NCBI RefSeq assembly: GCF_019703515.2
Contig: NC_059362.1
Location: 24,488,826-24,552,825, forward strand
Direction of reading: 5' to 3'
DNA length: 64,000 nt
From: Myxocyprinus asiaticus
Lineage: Eukaryota > Chordata > Actinopteri > Cypriniformes > Catostomidae
Positions 13,000 through 24,694 of the stretch are shown here, one piece after another. The first letter of the stretch is position 1, and the number at the start of each line of letters is the position of its first letter. The notes beneath the pieces are model-generated. The model made no database searches. It was not told the origin of the DNA and worked only from the letters and a program-made list of their open reading frames with translations. The position numbers and the translations under genes were made by a program.

Positions 13000-13215
13000 T
13001 GGTCATTAACTAGTTGACTAGCCACAAAGTTCCAAAAAACAGCATTACCACCTTAAGCTGGTATGACCAGTTTGTAACTGCTTTGTTGCTGGTTCAAGAT
13101 GGTCTACCAGCTTGGACCATCTTTGGCCAGTTAATGACCAGTTAAGACTAGCTAGAAACCAGCCACCATGTTCCAAAACACAGTTACAAGCTTAAGATGG
13201 ATTTTCCAGCAGGAA
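13000..13215. repeat. GACCAG/GCTGGT-type dispersed repeat
   Basis: Internally repetitive stretch built from degenerate gaccagtt, gctggt and accagc words in both orientations. Similar stretches lie at 18540-18765 and 56320-56490 in this window. This is a simple-repeat-derived dispersed family common in fish intergenic DNA; no coding role is visible. Confidence 0.5.
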
Positions 13216-13915
13216 AGACAGACACAGAGGGATTACTGGTGGCATGACCCTTTAAACATTCTATTAAAATAAGGAATATGCATGAATATGGTCGAATAAG
13301 GGGAAAAAGACCTCATTGTGCCAGAGGAATTTATTGTTAGGCTGTGCAGAAGATTAGTAGGTGCAGAAATGCAGGGCTAGGTGCCCATTGTTTTAGCGGT
13401 GACCCATGTCCTGTCTGGTGCATGCAACATTCAAGGTGTAACAGTTTTGTTGGTCTTTTCTTCTGCTTCATTTTTGACCTTGATGTAAACACAGAGACAG
13501 TGCGCAACAGTGAAACCTGTCCGTCTAGCGCATGGTCATAGAGCAAAAATATTCCACCCCCTGATGACTGGCAGGGCCCAGCAAAACAGTAAGCCCAGGG
13601 ACCCTGGAGTACCTTAATGCTGCCCCGTTAGTAGTTCGTAAGCTCTCTTTAAAGCAATGTATAGTCGCATAATATGACGTTTACTTTTATTGATCCAATA
13701 TGCAGCCTTGAAAGTTGGAAACAGAAGTGCTGTGCATTTAAGTTTTATATAAAAAAGTAATAAACTACTTTTCCACTGAAATATGATACATAAAAAAATA
13801 AGTAAATATTTATAAATAGTGTACTGAAATGTGTAAATAATAATATTCATAAACTATATCTAAAATTAATATGGGACAATAAATAATAATACAACAGACT
13901 GTAAATTGCAACTTA

Positions 13916-14637
13916 AGGTGTGCTCACACTTGTAGTTCGGTTCTCTTGGTCCGGACCAAAAAAGAAAATGATACATTTAGTCCTGGTTCGCTTAGCGTTC
14001 ACTCTGGCATTTTTAACACTGAACCTAACGATACAAAACCAAAGGCATCAGGAAAAAGTCACAACCTGATTGGACAGCTTTTATGACGTATATTGTTTTT
14101 ATGGAACTTGCCGATCATCCAAAACAATGCTGGCTGCTGGCCGAAATGCGCTCGTTAGATTTATATATGTATATATTTTGGTATTTTTACCAGCTGAGAA
14201 CAAACAAAGAGCAAATAAAATGTATAAAGGAGTCAAAACAGCACCAGGAATTCCTCCGTTGCACACACAAATGAAGATATGTTGCAAGGACGGCTGACGG
14301 CGGTTCTGACGCCTGTAGCAGACTGTAATGGGCAACATAGCTCCTATGATGAGAAGAACCAGGTACGCTTGAGGTCAGTATTAGGCAAATTACTTCCTGT
14401 TTTTGGTCCGTTTAGACGTCTTTGGTCCATGTTGCATTCATATATCAATCGAACCGCACCAGAGTTCGTTTGGAAGCGGACCGAGACCCACTATTCAGGC
14501 GGTCTCGGTCCGCTTGTTTGGTGCGCACCAAGGTTCGGATGGCAGCGTTCACACTTGTTCAAATGAACCACAATAACAGAGCAATCGCACCAGAGTTCGT
14601 TTTAATCGGACCAAACCTGCCAAGTGTGAACACACCC
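13916..14637. mobile_element. Harbinger-type MITE, 722 bp
   Basis: The left end aggtgtgctcacactt and the right end aagtgtgaacacaccc are inverted repeats. They are flanked by TTA on both sides (13913-13915 and 14638-14640), the 3-bp duplication typical of PIF/Harbinger. Both arms also share a ggtccggacc/cgcaccagagttcg region. No transposase is present. Confidence 0.75.
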
Positions 14638-14640
14638 TTA

Positions 14641-16284
14641 GAGCCCATAGTCTCTATTTCTTTCCCCCTAGCCCAGTAGTAAAACTGAGTAAAACGTCAG
14701 TCCACGCTTCAAACACAGCCTGGGTGGTGGTGACAATCTATATGTTTCTTCCCCCTCTTGGTGGGTACTTATCCTGCCCACATTCCCCACCACTGTGGCA
14801 TAGTGTGAAGATGTGATGATTTGAGGGGACTGTTAAAAGAACAAACAATTTTTGGCGGTTTAGAATGTTTTGGTATGCAGTGTGAATCCTACTTAAACTT
14901 GAATTGAATTTAGAAGGTGCCATGCGTTTGCTCTATCACCTGCTGGTTGCTGTGTGATATAACCCTTTATCTTCTGGTGAGGAGAATTTGTATTCGACGA
15001 CTCTGAGGTGTTCTGTGCTATTATTGAGAGAGAGAGAGAGAGAGAGAGAAAAGAGAAACCTCACAGGAGCTCATTATGTCAAACCTGATATCTTCATATC
15101 TATCTGTGATGCCCCCTGAGGACATTTTCCACATAGAATCTCATGTATATTATCATTATGCTGGTTGGATCCTGTTATGGTAGAATGTTATTTGAAGCAC
15201 AGTTGACTCCATCAATATTACATCAGACAGAAAGATCATACAAAGTGACTACCCTAACATAACAATGTATTTGAATGCTACTATTTTCTGAGGACACCTA
15301 GAACTGCCAAAGATAGAACTATGTATACTGCCACTTAACTGAATTATATGGTTTTATTCAGCCAAAACACATAGGCTATGTTTGGATCTAACTGGCATTC
15401 ATCTGGTTTCTTTTCTAGCTGGCAGGCATGTGCTACAGTTCATGCAGAGGTTAGGGATCTAAAGAATAGATGAAATGTAGCTATCATTCTCAGAGAAATC
15501 CCTGGTAACACCTGCTTTTTCATGCTAGCTCTGCCCACCTATGTTTCTGCCTGTCCATTCAGTAAGAAAGCTACACTACTTGACCAGACCCTTTAGATAG
15601 CTTTCTCTGTGCACCATGGTCAATGTCAGTGCGATGGCGTGAATTTTTTTTTATTTTTTATGTCATGCTCTGTGATTTGAAATTGACTGAAGAAAGTCCC
15701 TGACTGAAAGAAATGAGAATGATTCAAAAATAAACACAGCTAAGCTATTTGAGCATAACCAGAGACGAGCCACTTCTATTAAAATGATTGGGAGAATTAG
15801 GAAAGCCCAACGGTTAACAGATGTAGAAAGGTTGTCCCGCCTTACAGGTAAAAAAGCCAATCACCTTTTAGATACAGACATCATCTGAAAATCAGCTTGA
15901 GAAAGCACATGCGCATTAGCTGTACAAGCTGGGAAAATTGATTCTTTTTTTTTTTTTTAAGTGTAATCTGAGGTAAAGAAGCACAATATATGATTCCAGT
16001 GATGTTAGATTTTACTGCTGATTTAAAATATGTTCTTTGATCGTAATCTTGACAAACTGTTTTTGAGATTTCTGTATTTCCCCATTCAAGTAAATAGGAG
16101 CTACACTTTGATGACTTGAAATAGGTTCCTGAGAGCATTTCAAATCTGGCCGCCAGTGGACTGACATGCTACAAAAACTTTGGCATAACTGAATAACATG
16201 CATACAACAGTTAGTTCCGGCCAGGTTCAGATCAGTTTTCCCAAGATTAACTAATGGATTTTGATTATATACAGAGTGTATATA
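14641..16284. other. Spacer with (GA)n
   Basis: A pure (GA)n tract lies at about 15025-15050. No gene or named repeat can be supported in the rest. Confidence 0.5.
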
Positions 16285-16610
16285 AACACTGATCACTTTA
16301 TTAGGGATACTATAGTCCTAATAAATGTGGTCTTCTGCTGTTGTCATTATCTGAGTTACCATAGCCTTTCTGTCATTTTGAACCAGTCTGGCCATTCTCC
16401 GTTGACCTCTCTCATCAACAAGAAGTTTCCATCCACAGAACAGCTGCTCACTGGATGTTTTTTCCACCATTGTGAGTAAACTCTAAAGACTGTTGTGTGT
16501 GAAAATCCCAGGAGACAGAAATATTCAAACCAGCCTGTCTGGCACCAACAATCATGCCAAAGTCCAAATCACTGAGATCACATTTTTTTTCCCCATTCTG
16601 ATGGTTGATG
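16285..16610 (-). pseudogene. Tc1-like transposase N-terminal remnant
   Basis: Read on the minus strand, the segment starting near 16603 encodes MGKKKCDLSD, then MIVGARQAGLNIS, then fragments equivalent to RGQRRMARLV. This is the N-terminal paired-like DNA-binding region of a Tc1/mariner transposase family widespread in fish. The frame is broken by several shifts and stops, and the catalytic domain is absent. The solo LTR at 16640 follows immediately. Confidence 0.7.
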
Positions 16611-16639
16611 TGAACACATATAGTATAAATTTACAGTGT

Positions 16640-16967
16640 TGTCACAGTCTGTCTCCCTCATTTTCTTCAAGGACTCCTATTTTTAAGTTTTCCTCTGGAC
16701 TTCATTTCCCATAGTGCACTGCCCTCATCACTTCCATCTGTTTCTTATTATCCTCACCTGTATTTCATTCCCTCATTAGTTCCTTTTGTATAAATATCCT
16801 CTAGTTTTGCCCAGTCCTTGAAGTGTTAAGCTGAGTTTATGAAGTGTTAAGCTGTGTAACTAGTTTGTGATGTTTAGTGTTTGTTCCACTCCAGCTATTA
16901 TAATTAAAGGATTTAAAGATTCCACTCCTGCTTCTCCTCTCTTCCACTCCTAGACACCAATGTTACA
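16640..16967 (+). mobile_element. Solo LTR (Gypsy-type), 328 bp
   Basis: The segment begins TGTCACAGTC and ends AATGTTACA. It contains a TATAAAT promoter-like motif near 16790 and an A-rich region (aattaaagg) before the end. Identical 5-bp duplications AGTGT flank it at 16635-16639 and 16968-16972. No internal sequence is present, so it is a solo LTR. Confidence 0.85.
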
Positions 16968-17144
16968 AGTGTATTTATATATAATGAAAATATGTAAAAT
17001 AATATATCATAATATTTTATATATTTTATATAATAAAGGCTACATTTATTTAATATATAATATATTTTTACATTTGAACGTAACTTATCTCGCACAGATG
17101 CTCTCACTCACAAACATGCATGAACGCGTGAGTTAGGGGCTGTT

Positions 17145-17445
17145 CACATTGAGCATGTTTTTGTGTGCATCTGCGCTGTTTATAAATGGTTTTGCTATGT
17201 AAATGCGTGCTGGATGGACATCTTTAACCATTGCGCAACATCTCGAGCAACATTGTGTTAAGTTAAAAAGAACTTCAATGTTTAAAAATGTCTAGAGACA
17301 CCTGAGTTCTGTTTCATTGTTTGCACCGCATCTAGCTGTTTAAGTGCAGGTGTCACAAAGAGTTGATGTTCTGAAGAAGTTCAGGTTTCAAAGAGGACTT
17401 TGTGTGACTGTTACACATGATTTCAGATTTTTCTTCACCCTGCAA
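17145..17445 (+). repeat. MITE fragment related to 21005-21265
   Basis: Starts ggggctgttcacattgagca and shares, in opposite orientation, a run of similar words with 21005-21265 (gtttttgtg, ctggatggacatcttt against the complement of aaagacatccgtctag). The ends are not well defined. Confidence 0.4.
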
Positions 17446-18539
17446 AGTTTCAGGTAAGCCAGTGTTTTTTCTCTTTCGTTTTGGTGTGCTGAGAGGCCGC
17501 CATGCCTTGTTAAAAATGTGTATGTTTACCAATATTATACAGTTACGAATGTTGCCAGTGATGGGTAAATAAAATTATAGCCTTTTGCAACAAATACACT
17601 TGCTTGTTGAAGAAATTAAAAAGAGAGTAATTTTGGTTTCAAGTTTGGTTTGGGATTAAAATTTGATAGTGCTGGTAAGATTGGGTCAGGTCACGCAGTC
17701 TTGGGAATTGGCTGGGTTCAGACTTAAACTAAATGCTTGTGCCGACCTCTAGCTTCACTTTTTGTGTCACTCCCCTCTGCAACATGTATTTGTTGATGCT
17801 GTTACTCTATATTATCCTCTTGTTTATAGAACTGTTACTTGTGTGATATTGCATTTATACAAGAGTTATGTTCTACTGAATAATCAGCATGTCTTTGATT
17901 ACCTATTGCTTAATTATAAAAAAAATAAAAATAAAAAAAATCAATAAAACATAATTGACTCATGACAAAACTGGCATATCATATTACAAAATAAGCATTA
18001 GTATTACATGGAACAACCTTAGTAGTTCCATTGGCTATAGGCATTTTGGTGTAGTTCTCAAGTGTTTGTAAATAATTATTTATGAGCTCCCTCCTTTACC
18101 TGACATACCTAGTAATGATTCAATTTACAGTGAATGGGCCATTCAACCCAGTCAGACCTTATAATTTGAGCCAATGTCCCTCTCCATTCAACAACTAGAG
18201 CAACCAATTTAATCTCCCCATAATAACTGCTGGGATTGGCTATCGGGTAACCCCTCTCTTGCCTGAGGAGAAAGTCTTGGACACCTAGTTCTCTCAGATT
18301 AGTACACCCCTCCATGTTCTTCATGTTTCTTTTTAAAGTATGCTCAGGAGGGAGGTGAAGGTCGAGCAGAGGCTAATGAAGCTTGAACACAGAATGTTCT
18401 AGAGATCAGGCTCCTGGGCTCGCAGCCTCTGATTATGACAGTGATGGCTGGACAAGCAGAGGAATTGCTGGGATAGTGCTGATGGAGCTGAACTGAGGGT
18501 TCTGGGCTACTCTGCTGAATAGACCAGCTAAGGCAAACA
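17446..18539. other. Spacer
   Basis: AT-rich spacer with an A-rich tract at about 17918-17942. No supported gene. Confidence 0.5.
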
Positions 18540-18765
18540 TGTCAGTGCTGGTTTAAGCCAGTGATGGTCTTGCTGGTGGACCAGCATAGCTATGTTGTTC
18601 ACCAACATCAACAAAAAAAAGCTGTTCTGCCAGATTGGTCTCTTTGATGAAGCTGGTAGACAAAAGGAGGCTTGCTAGTTAAAAAGGATGGTAGGAACAC
18701 CAGCATATCCAAAACACAACATACAGTAAGTTGGTGACCAGCAATTCTGATCTTTTCAACCGGTT
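18540..18765. repeat. GCTGGT/ACCAGC dispersed repeat, second copy
   Basis: Degenerate gctggtt, accagc and gctggtgg words, as at 13000-13215. Confidence 0.45.
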
Positions 18766-18878
18766 CTCATCAGAACTCTGAAATATTTATTGGCATGTGT
18801 TGATATGTATCTGAAGTATGTGATCAGTTAAAGACGTTTTCCTCATTGGAAGACCTTGAGTGTAAAATGGAGGACATA

Positions 18879-20024
18879 CAGCTCTGGAGAGACCACTACA
18901 AAATTAACAGTTTCTATGGATTTACTATTTATAGATATGTGTTTGAGTAAAATGAACATTTTTACTTTATTCTATAAAGTACTGACAGCATTTCTCCAAT
19001 TCCAAATAAAAATACTGTCATTTAGAGCATTTATTTGCAGAAAATGACAACTGGTAAAAATGTTTTCAAACATCGAATAATGCAAAGAAAACAAGTTCGT
19101 ATTGAAATGCTGAAAATAAAACAATCCTCAGAGTTGGGGAACATTGACTGAGCAGAAGGAAGCACGTTTTCTTCCAGGATAACCTTGTACATGGCTTGAT
19201 TTGTGTCCCTCAAATCTGCCCTATTCCAGCCTTGCTGAAGCACCCCCAGATCATCACCGATCCTCCGGCAACTTTCACAGAGGGTGCGAGACACTGTGGC
19301 TTGTAGGGCTCTCCAAGTCTCTGTCTAACCATTACATGACCAGGTGTTGGCCAAAGCTGAAAATTGGACACCTCAGAGAAGATGACCTTGCTCCAGTCCT
19401 CTTCGGTCCAATCCTTATTGTCTTTTGCAAACCTCAGCCTGGCTCTTCTTTGTGCCTAGGAGCCCGTTTCAAACCGTCCTTGCCGTGCACCCCAGCTGCC
19501 GTTTGCCATGCTTTTTGTAGGTCACTTGTCACTTTTTGACGGTTGTTGAGTGACATTCGAAAGTGTTGACGGTCATCCCGGTCAGTGGAGAGTTGTTTTT
19601 GCCCTCTGCCATTCTGTAGCTTTGTCCACAATGTCTGCTGCTTGACTTTGTTCTTATGAACTGCCGTCTTTGAAATTTTAAGGATGGAAGCAACCTGATG
19701 CTCACTGTATCCCTCTGCCAGTAAAGCCAGTATTGAACCCTCCTTTTCTTCTCTGACAAAATTTATTTTCAACTCTTTGTGGCATGGTGAATGTTTTTTA
19801 TTTTTTTTATTCCAATTACTTTTGAGGTACTACTAGCACTGTTTTGCCATCCAGCTGGTCCTATTGCAAGAGGATAGTGATGACCACAGCAGTGGCTTTT
19901 ATACTTTTCCTCGTTAAATAAGATTTGATTCATGTGATCACCTAATCAGTTCCTCATTAAGCAGAATGAGGTGTGCTTGTGTTGGAACAATTTTGAGTGG
20001 TCTCTTCATTTTTTTCCAGAGCTG
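18879..20024 (-). mobile_element. Internally deleted Tc1-like transposon with transposase pseudogene
   Basis: The left end cagctctgga follows a TA (18877-18878) and the right end reads ttccagagctg, so the termini are inverted. The expected TA is missing on the right. Minus-strand frames are transposase parts: at 19434-19772 an N-terminal helix-turn-helix region (AEGYSEHQVASILKISKTAV), and at 19031-19294 a central region (LEENVLPSAQSMFPNSED). The C-terminal part with the last catalytic residues is deleted, and the remainder is split by frameshifts, so the copy is non-autonomous. The family is very common in fish. Confidence 0.8.
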
Positions 20025-22584
20025 GGGGTGACTGCTTGTGTTGGCAGAGCTTTACTGAGATATCTCTGAGCTGGGTGACTGTAGTACTTGTTTGATTTGA
20101 AGGGGCTCTTTTAAGTGTTTAAAGTTTTGTTTTTGAAGTTGGTCGAGTTCACCTACTCATTTAGGAACACAGTAAATGAGGTTAACCCTTAAAGACAAGA
20201 AATGTTTGGACAAAAGATTTATTTAAAAATGCTTGCGAACAACTAACCACTTAATATGTTTTAAGTTGAAATGTCCAGCATAATATGCTTTAAGGTCACT
20301 TCACTTCAAAAAGCATACTTTTCAAAAGTTACATAAATATATTAATTCATGCTCTGTCCTGTTTAATGGAGCTAGCAGTGCTTTCCTTTGCAAACCTCAA
20401 TTGTCTGTTTTGTTTTGGTAAGAGGACTTAATTCTCTGCAAACAATCTTCCTCTCAGCTGCTTAATGGAATTAAATTGATTCCATCAGCCAGCTGTAATG
20501 TTTCAGCAATGATGGTGTCTGCCAACATAGCTGCAGGCAGTCTATTCCATTCTGCGTAAAACTCTTCAATAAAATTCATATTTTTGCCATGCACACTAAA
20601 AGCTAAGTGTTTTCCAACATTATCAACTTTAGAACGCAGTAGAGCAGGTGCTGACCTGATAGTGCTTACAATATCCTCTACATTACAAAACCACACATTT
20701 CTAGTCTGTTTCAAACTTAATTGTTGAAATTCAAACCCTGCAATTCATTATTTTCCAGATAAATTAGTTAGATTGGCGGGGTCGGATTGGCCATCGTGAG
20801 ATTCAGGTGGGCCGCTAGCAGGCTGGTGCGCATTGATACAAAATTTAACAAATAAATCTTCTTTAAAATATTACATTATTGCTGTGCAATGCATTTAATT
20901 AAAAAAAATAAAGACCGCCCCCCCCCCCCCCCCATAATGCTTAATTCCTTAATTTTTCACTTGCCCATCTTTGTCATCAGATCAAAGAGGATCGAAGAAA
21001 GGGAAAGGGGCCATTCACACTGACTAAACAGCTAAAAGCAGGCAAGCAGTGGATAGAAGAGAACGCAGGTGTCTCGAGACAAATTGTTTACAATTTAAGT
21101 TCTTTTTAACTTGTCATAGTGTCTAAAAACATGCCGCTCCTGCACGAGATGCTGAACAACAGAGAGATGCTTCACCACGGTCAAAGACATCCGTCTAGCG
21201 CATGTTTACATTTAGAAAACAATTGAAAAATAGCATAGATGGACACAAAAACGTACAGTAGGGCTTGCATACAAGTTCCTAAGTTCCCTACTCTAGCATT
21301 GCCTAAATGGCATGTGAGAGGAGGTTTGCAGTGAAGTTTCTAAAAAACTTAACACTGTGTTATCCTACAACGACTATTTACTTAAAGGTAAGAGTTTGTG
21401 ATCTTATGTATTGGATTTGAAATTGCATTTTGAAATAGGGCTTCTACAGCAGAAATTGTGGGAAATACTTCTGATGCAATAGATTTTTCAGTCTTTACTG
21501 AAATTAAGTTATCTATCTTATTAAAATTTATTTAAAAAGAAAAACATGATTTTGAATAATGCCAATCATAAACTTTTTTTTTTGTTTTTTTTTGTTTCCT
21601 AGATAATTAAACACATTTTCATTATCGCTATTAACCTATATACCATCCAGCTGCATAAAGATAAGCACCCAAGAAAAATGTAGGTTGTGTGTCATGTCTT
21701 ATAACAATTTCAATGCGTCACCAATTACATCACTCAGTGGGTCATAGCATGGATCGATCTATTCTAATGCTGCTTAACATAGTCTATGAAACCCATTTAT
21801 AAATCAAGAATAATAACATTAATAGATATATTAGATATCTATGGTGAAACAGTTGTTCAGTGTGCCACAATTTTCAGTGTGCCACAAAAATTGCCAGTAA
21901 AATTTTGTTTCCCAATCCGACCATGTAGATTGAAACATGAAAATGGTTGTTGGCTCAATGGAAAATCGCAATGCTAATCCTTTGATTCCACTAATGAAAG
22001 AATTCAAGTCTTTGTTACTCACTGAAATGTCAAAATAGTGATTTAGTAAGAATTCTCTCACCCTCTTCCAAACAGATGTCTGTATGAAGTAAACAGCAGG
22101 CAGAGGCATGCAGGTCATGCCATTCTTTATGTTCTTCATCTCATGTGGAAAGAACTCCCTTCCCCCTCTTTTTTATCTTTTGATAAAAAAAAAATGTTTT
22201 CCCTTACTCATGTGGAACAGTTTCCTGATCCCTTATTAACCCAGCTGTGACTTTTTTTTACCCCACCATCCCACTTCAAAAGCGATGCATAGTCAACATG
22301 CAGGGAGCAAGAGATGGCATCAATGGCATCAGTCCACTACCTTGTTTATTACCATAAATGTCAGCAGGCACCTTCATCCTCAGCTGTCCTCTAGGTCTGG
22401 AAGACAACAATTTCAAATGTTTTATAACAACAGCAGGATGCCTGGTGAGTATGGTTTGGAACCGAGAAATTCCATAAAGAAAATAAAAATACATATTTAA
22501 AGTTAAGCAGTTGTATATTGAGGATGTTTTCAAAAATAATGTCATGAATAATTTGTATTTATCAATTAATTTCATACAAAGTGC
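20025..22584. other. Spacer with poly-C and one MITE fragment
   Basis: A C-run of about 18 lies at 20917-20934. A minus-strand open frame at 20454-20714 (86 codons) matches nothing I recognise. The MITE-like fragment at 21005-21265 is listed separately. The rest is AT-rich spacer. Confidence 0.5.
21005..21265 (-). repeat. MITE fragment, counterpart of 17145-17445
   Basis: Begins aggggccattcacactgact. In reverse complement it parallels the 17-kb copy through the acgtttttgtgtccatct and gacatccgtctagcgcatg regions. It is probably the other half of the same non-autonomous family. Confidence 0.4.
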
Positions 22585-22977
22585 ATTAAACATAAATTAA
22601 CTTAATATTTGGTGTGACCACCCTGCCTTTTAAAAAGAACCAAATCTCCCTACTGTAGGAATAGTTTTCAAGGTTGCTGGCAAGTATCTTGGAAAACTTG
22701 CCACAGTTCTATGTATTTAGGCTGTCTCAATTGCTTCTGTCTCTTCATGTAAACCCAGACTGAATCAATGATGTTGAGATCCAGGTTTTGTGGGGGAAAT
22801 GCCATCTGCTGCAGAACTCCTTGTTCTACATCTATACTATTCTATTAGCAAAAGGAATGTTTAAAATTCTAAAATTTATATTTCCTATTGACATACTAAA
22901 GCAGAAAATATAAAATAACCATCTTAAGACAAATGTTTTTATATAACATCTAATGTGCCCAAGACTTTTGCACAGTA
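22585..22977 (-). pseudogene. Tc1-like transposase C-terminal remnant
   Basis: On the minus strand this encodes the end of a Tc1-like transposase: NLDLNIIDSVWVYMKRQKQ near 22750, then KYIELWQVFQDTCQQP, ending GGHTKY and a stop near 22600. The usual catalytic-region glutamate in the NIIE-type motif reads D here. A terminal motif ccaagacttttgcacagta closes the right side before the microsatellite. The N-terminal two thirds are missing and the frame contains stops. Confidence 0.65.
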
Positions 22978-22989
22978 TGTATGTATGTA

Positions 22990-23051
<62 letters not shown>

Positions 23052-23075
23052 TATGTATGTATGTATGTATGTGTA
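22977..23075. repeat. (ATGT)n(GT)n(ATGT)n microsatellite
   Basis: ATGT units flank about 24 GT units. It directly follows the Tc1 terminus. A hAT-MITE-like stub (gctgtcaaacgattaaaatt) begins at 23082 and is cut off after about 50 bp. Confidence 0.9.
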
Positions 23076-23645
23076 TATGTGCTGTCAAACGATTAAAATT
23101 GAATCACGATTAATCGCAATAGAGTTGAATAACAGAACATGAACACAACTCAGTTCAAATTATGTACAAAATATGGTAGTTGTAAGTGTATTATGTCAGG
23201 ATTTATTTGCTTATTTTTGACAGACATAATCTTTCCAGGAGCACAGTAGAATTAAATAGTTCTGGTCACGTGACTATTTGCACCACTCGTGCAAAAAAGT
23301 CTGCACTTTCATTTACAATTGACAACTCTGTGCAAAATACATCAAAAACTCCTTTTAGACCCCAGACACAGCTGTAACTGGTGGGATTAAATGGGTTAAT
23401 GACAGTGTAGATACCTGCAGGGTTCCAGCAATGTATCCAACTTCTGCATTGGGTAGTGCACTATCAAACAGTCACTGTGACAGAACCTTAGAGACAACAG
23501 CAGGGTTTCCGTTTGCCAGTAATCAGTACCGCCACTGCCTATAAGCATATTACGCTGTCTGCTTAGGGCACCAACTCCCTAGGGGGGCACCAGAAACAGC
23601 TGCCTTTACTGGCATGTTATACGTTATTCAAGGACCCGGTAGCAG

Positions 23646-24061
23646 GGGCCTGGGTAGCTCAGTGAGTATTGACGCTGACTACCACCCCTGTAGTCACGAG
23701 TTCGAATCCAGGGCGTGCTGAGTGACTCCAGCTAGGTCTCCTAAGCAACCAAATTGGCCGGTTGCTAGGGAGGGTAGAGTCACATGGGGTAACCTCCTCG
23801 TGGTCATGATTAGGGCTTCTCACTCTCAAGGGGGTGTGTGGTAAGTTGTGCATGGAGAGTAGCATGAGCCTCCCATGCTGTGAGTCTTCGTGGTGTCATG
23901 CACAGCGAGGCGCAGATTGTCTCAGAAGCGGAGGCAACTGAGACTTGTCCTTCGCCACCTGGATTGAGGTGAGTTACCACGCCACCACGAGGACCTACTA
24001 AGTTGTGGGAATTGGGCATTCCAAATTGGGAGAAAAAGGTATAAAATAAAATAAATAAATA
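23646..24061 (+). mobile_element. tRNA-headed SINE, copy 1, with 12-bp target duplication
   Basis: The head resembles a tRNA, with an A-box-like gtagctcagtgagtattga and a B-box-like gagttcgaatcc. The body contains aggtctcctaagcaaccaa and gtcacatggggtaacctcct. The tail runs from gggaattgggcattccaaat into an AAAT-rich end. Perfect 12-bp duplications (acccggtagcag) flank it at 23634-23645 and 24062-24073. Three more copies lie at 38906, 52744 and 54935. It resembles SINEs of cypriniform fishes (the HAmo type is possible, from memory). Pol III would be the expected transcriptase. Confidence 0.8.
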
Positions 24062-24073
24062 ACCCGGTAGCAG

Positions 24074-24653
24074 TCACGGCACACAGACGATCGCCTCGCG
24101 CTCGCACTGCACCTCGCTGTGCAAGGCAGGTGTTCAAATGGCAGCTGTCTTGCCGCTGCAATCATGTTACATAGTTCCGAGCTCTATCTGTGCTTTGTAG
24201 GCATGTTCTACTGCTGTGCTACATTGATCAAATGCTTGGCACATGTATTAGCATAACGTCTCCCACCATCTGTTTTCCCGACGGTCAATGCATGTGACAT
24301 TAGCTGCGTTTGCACGAATTGACTTGCTTTCATGAACTACATTGTGGAGGCAAGGGTATGTTCGAGCATTTGTCTGGAAAGAGAGTAAGCGGTAAGGGTT
24401 CTTACCTGAGATGAATTGCTGGTAATTGCTTGTTTCTGTGTTCACAGTGAGAGATGGGGGAAATAAAAGGTCCAGTCTTCAGAGTGTGAGGGGTGGAGAG
24501 ATCCCAGCTGAGAAGCTTTTTGTGCCTGTTGGCCGATGCCGTTTTGAAGATTTAAGTTATATGAAGCTATATCATTGCGCATTGAAGCTAATGTGACATT
24601 CCTGAGTGGGAATCGCCATCTCCCGCTTCCTCATCCTTTTGAACTTGTTATAC
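24074..24653. other. Probable 5' LTR region, start not defined
   Basis: The sequence ends ttgttata just before a primer binding site at 24654, so the upstream few hundred bases should contain the 5' LTR of the Gypsy fragment that follows. I could not identify its TG start or a second LTR copy. Confidence 0.35.
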
Positions 24654-24671
24654 TGGTGCTGAAAGCTGGAA
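24654..24671 (+). other. Primer binding site, tRNA-Phe-like
   Basis: TGGTGCTGAAAGCTGGAA resembles the complement of the 3' end of tRNA-Phe, with a few mismatches, and lies one base after the probable LTR end. The element at 33507-35773 has a better version of the same site. The gag start codon follows at 24695. Confidence 0.55.
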
Positions 24672-24694
24672 AACGAGGAAGAGGATACGCTGCC

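Noticed and set aside
20454..20714. 86-codon minus-strand frame
   Set aside because: Looks protein-like in places but matches no family I know, and nothing around it supports a gene.
23646..23720. tRNA gene-like sequence with A- and B-box motifs
   Set aside because: It is the head of a SINE: it repeats at 38906 and, inverted, near 55330, and is followed by the same SINE body. The heads at 37221 and 29037 are treated the same way.
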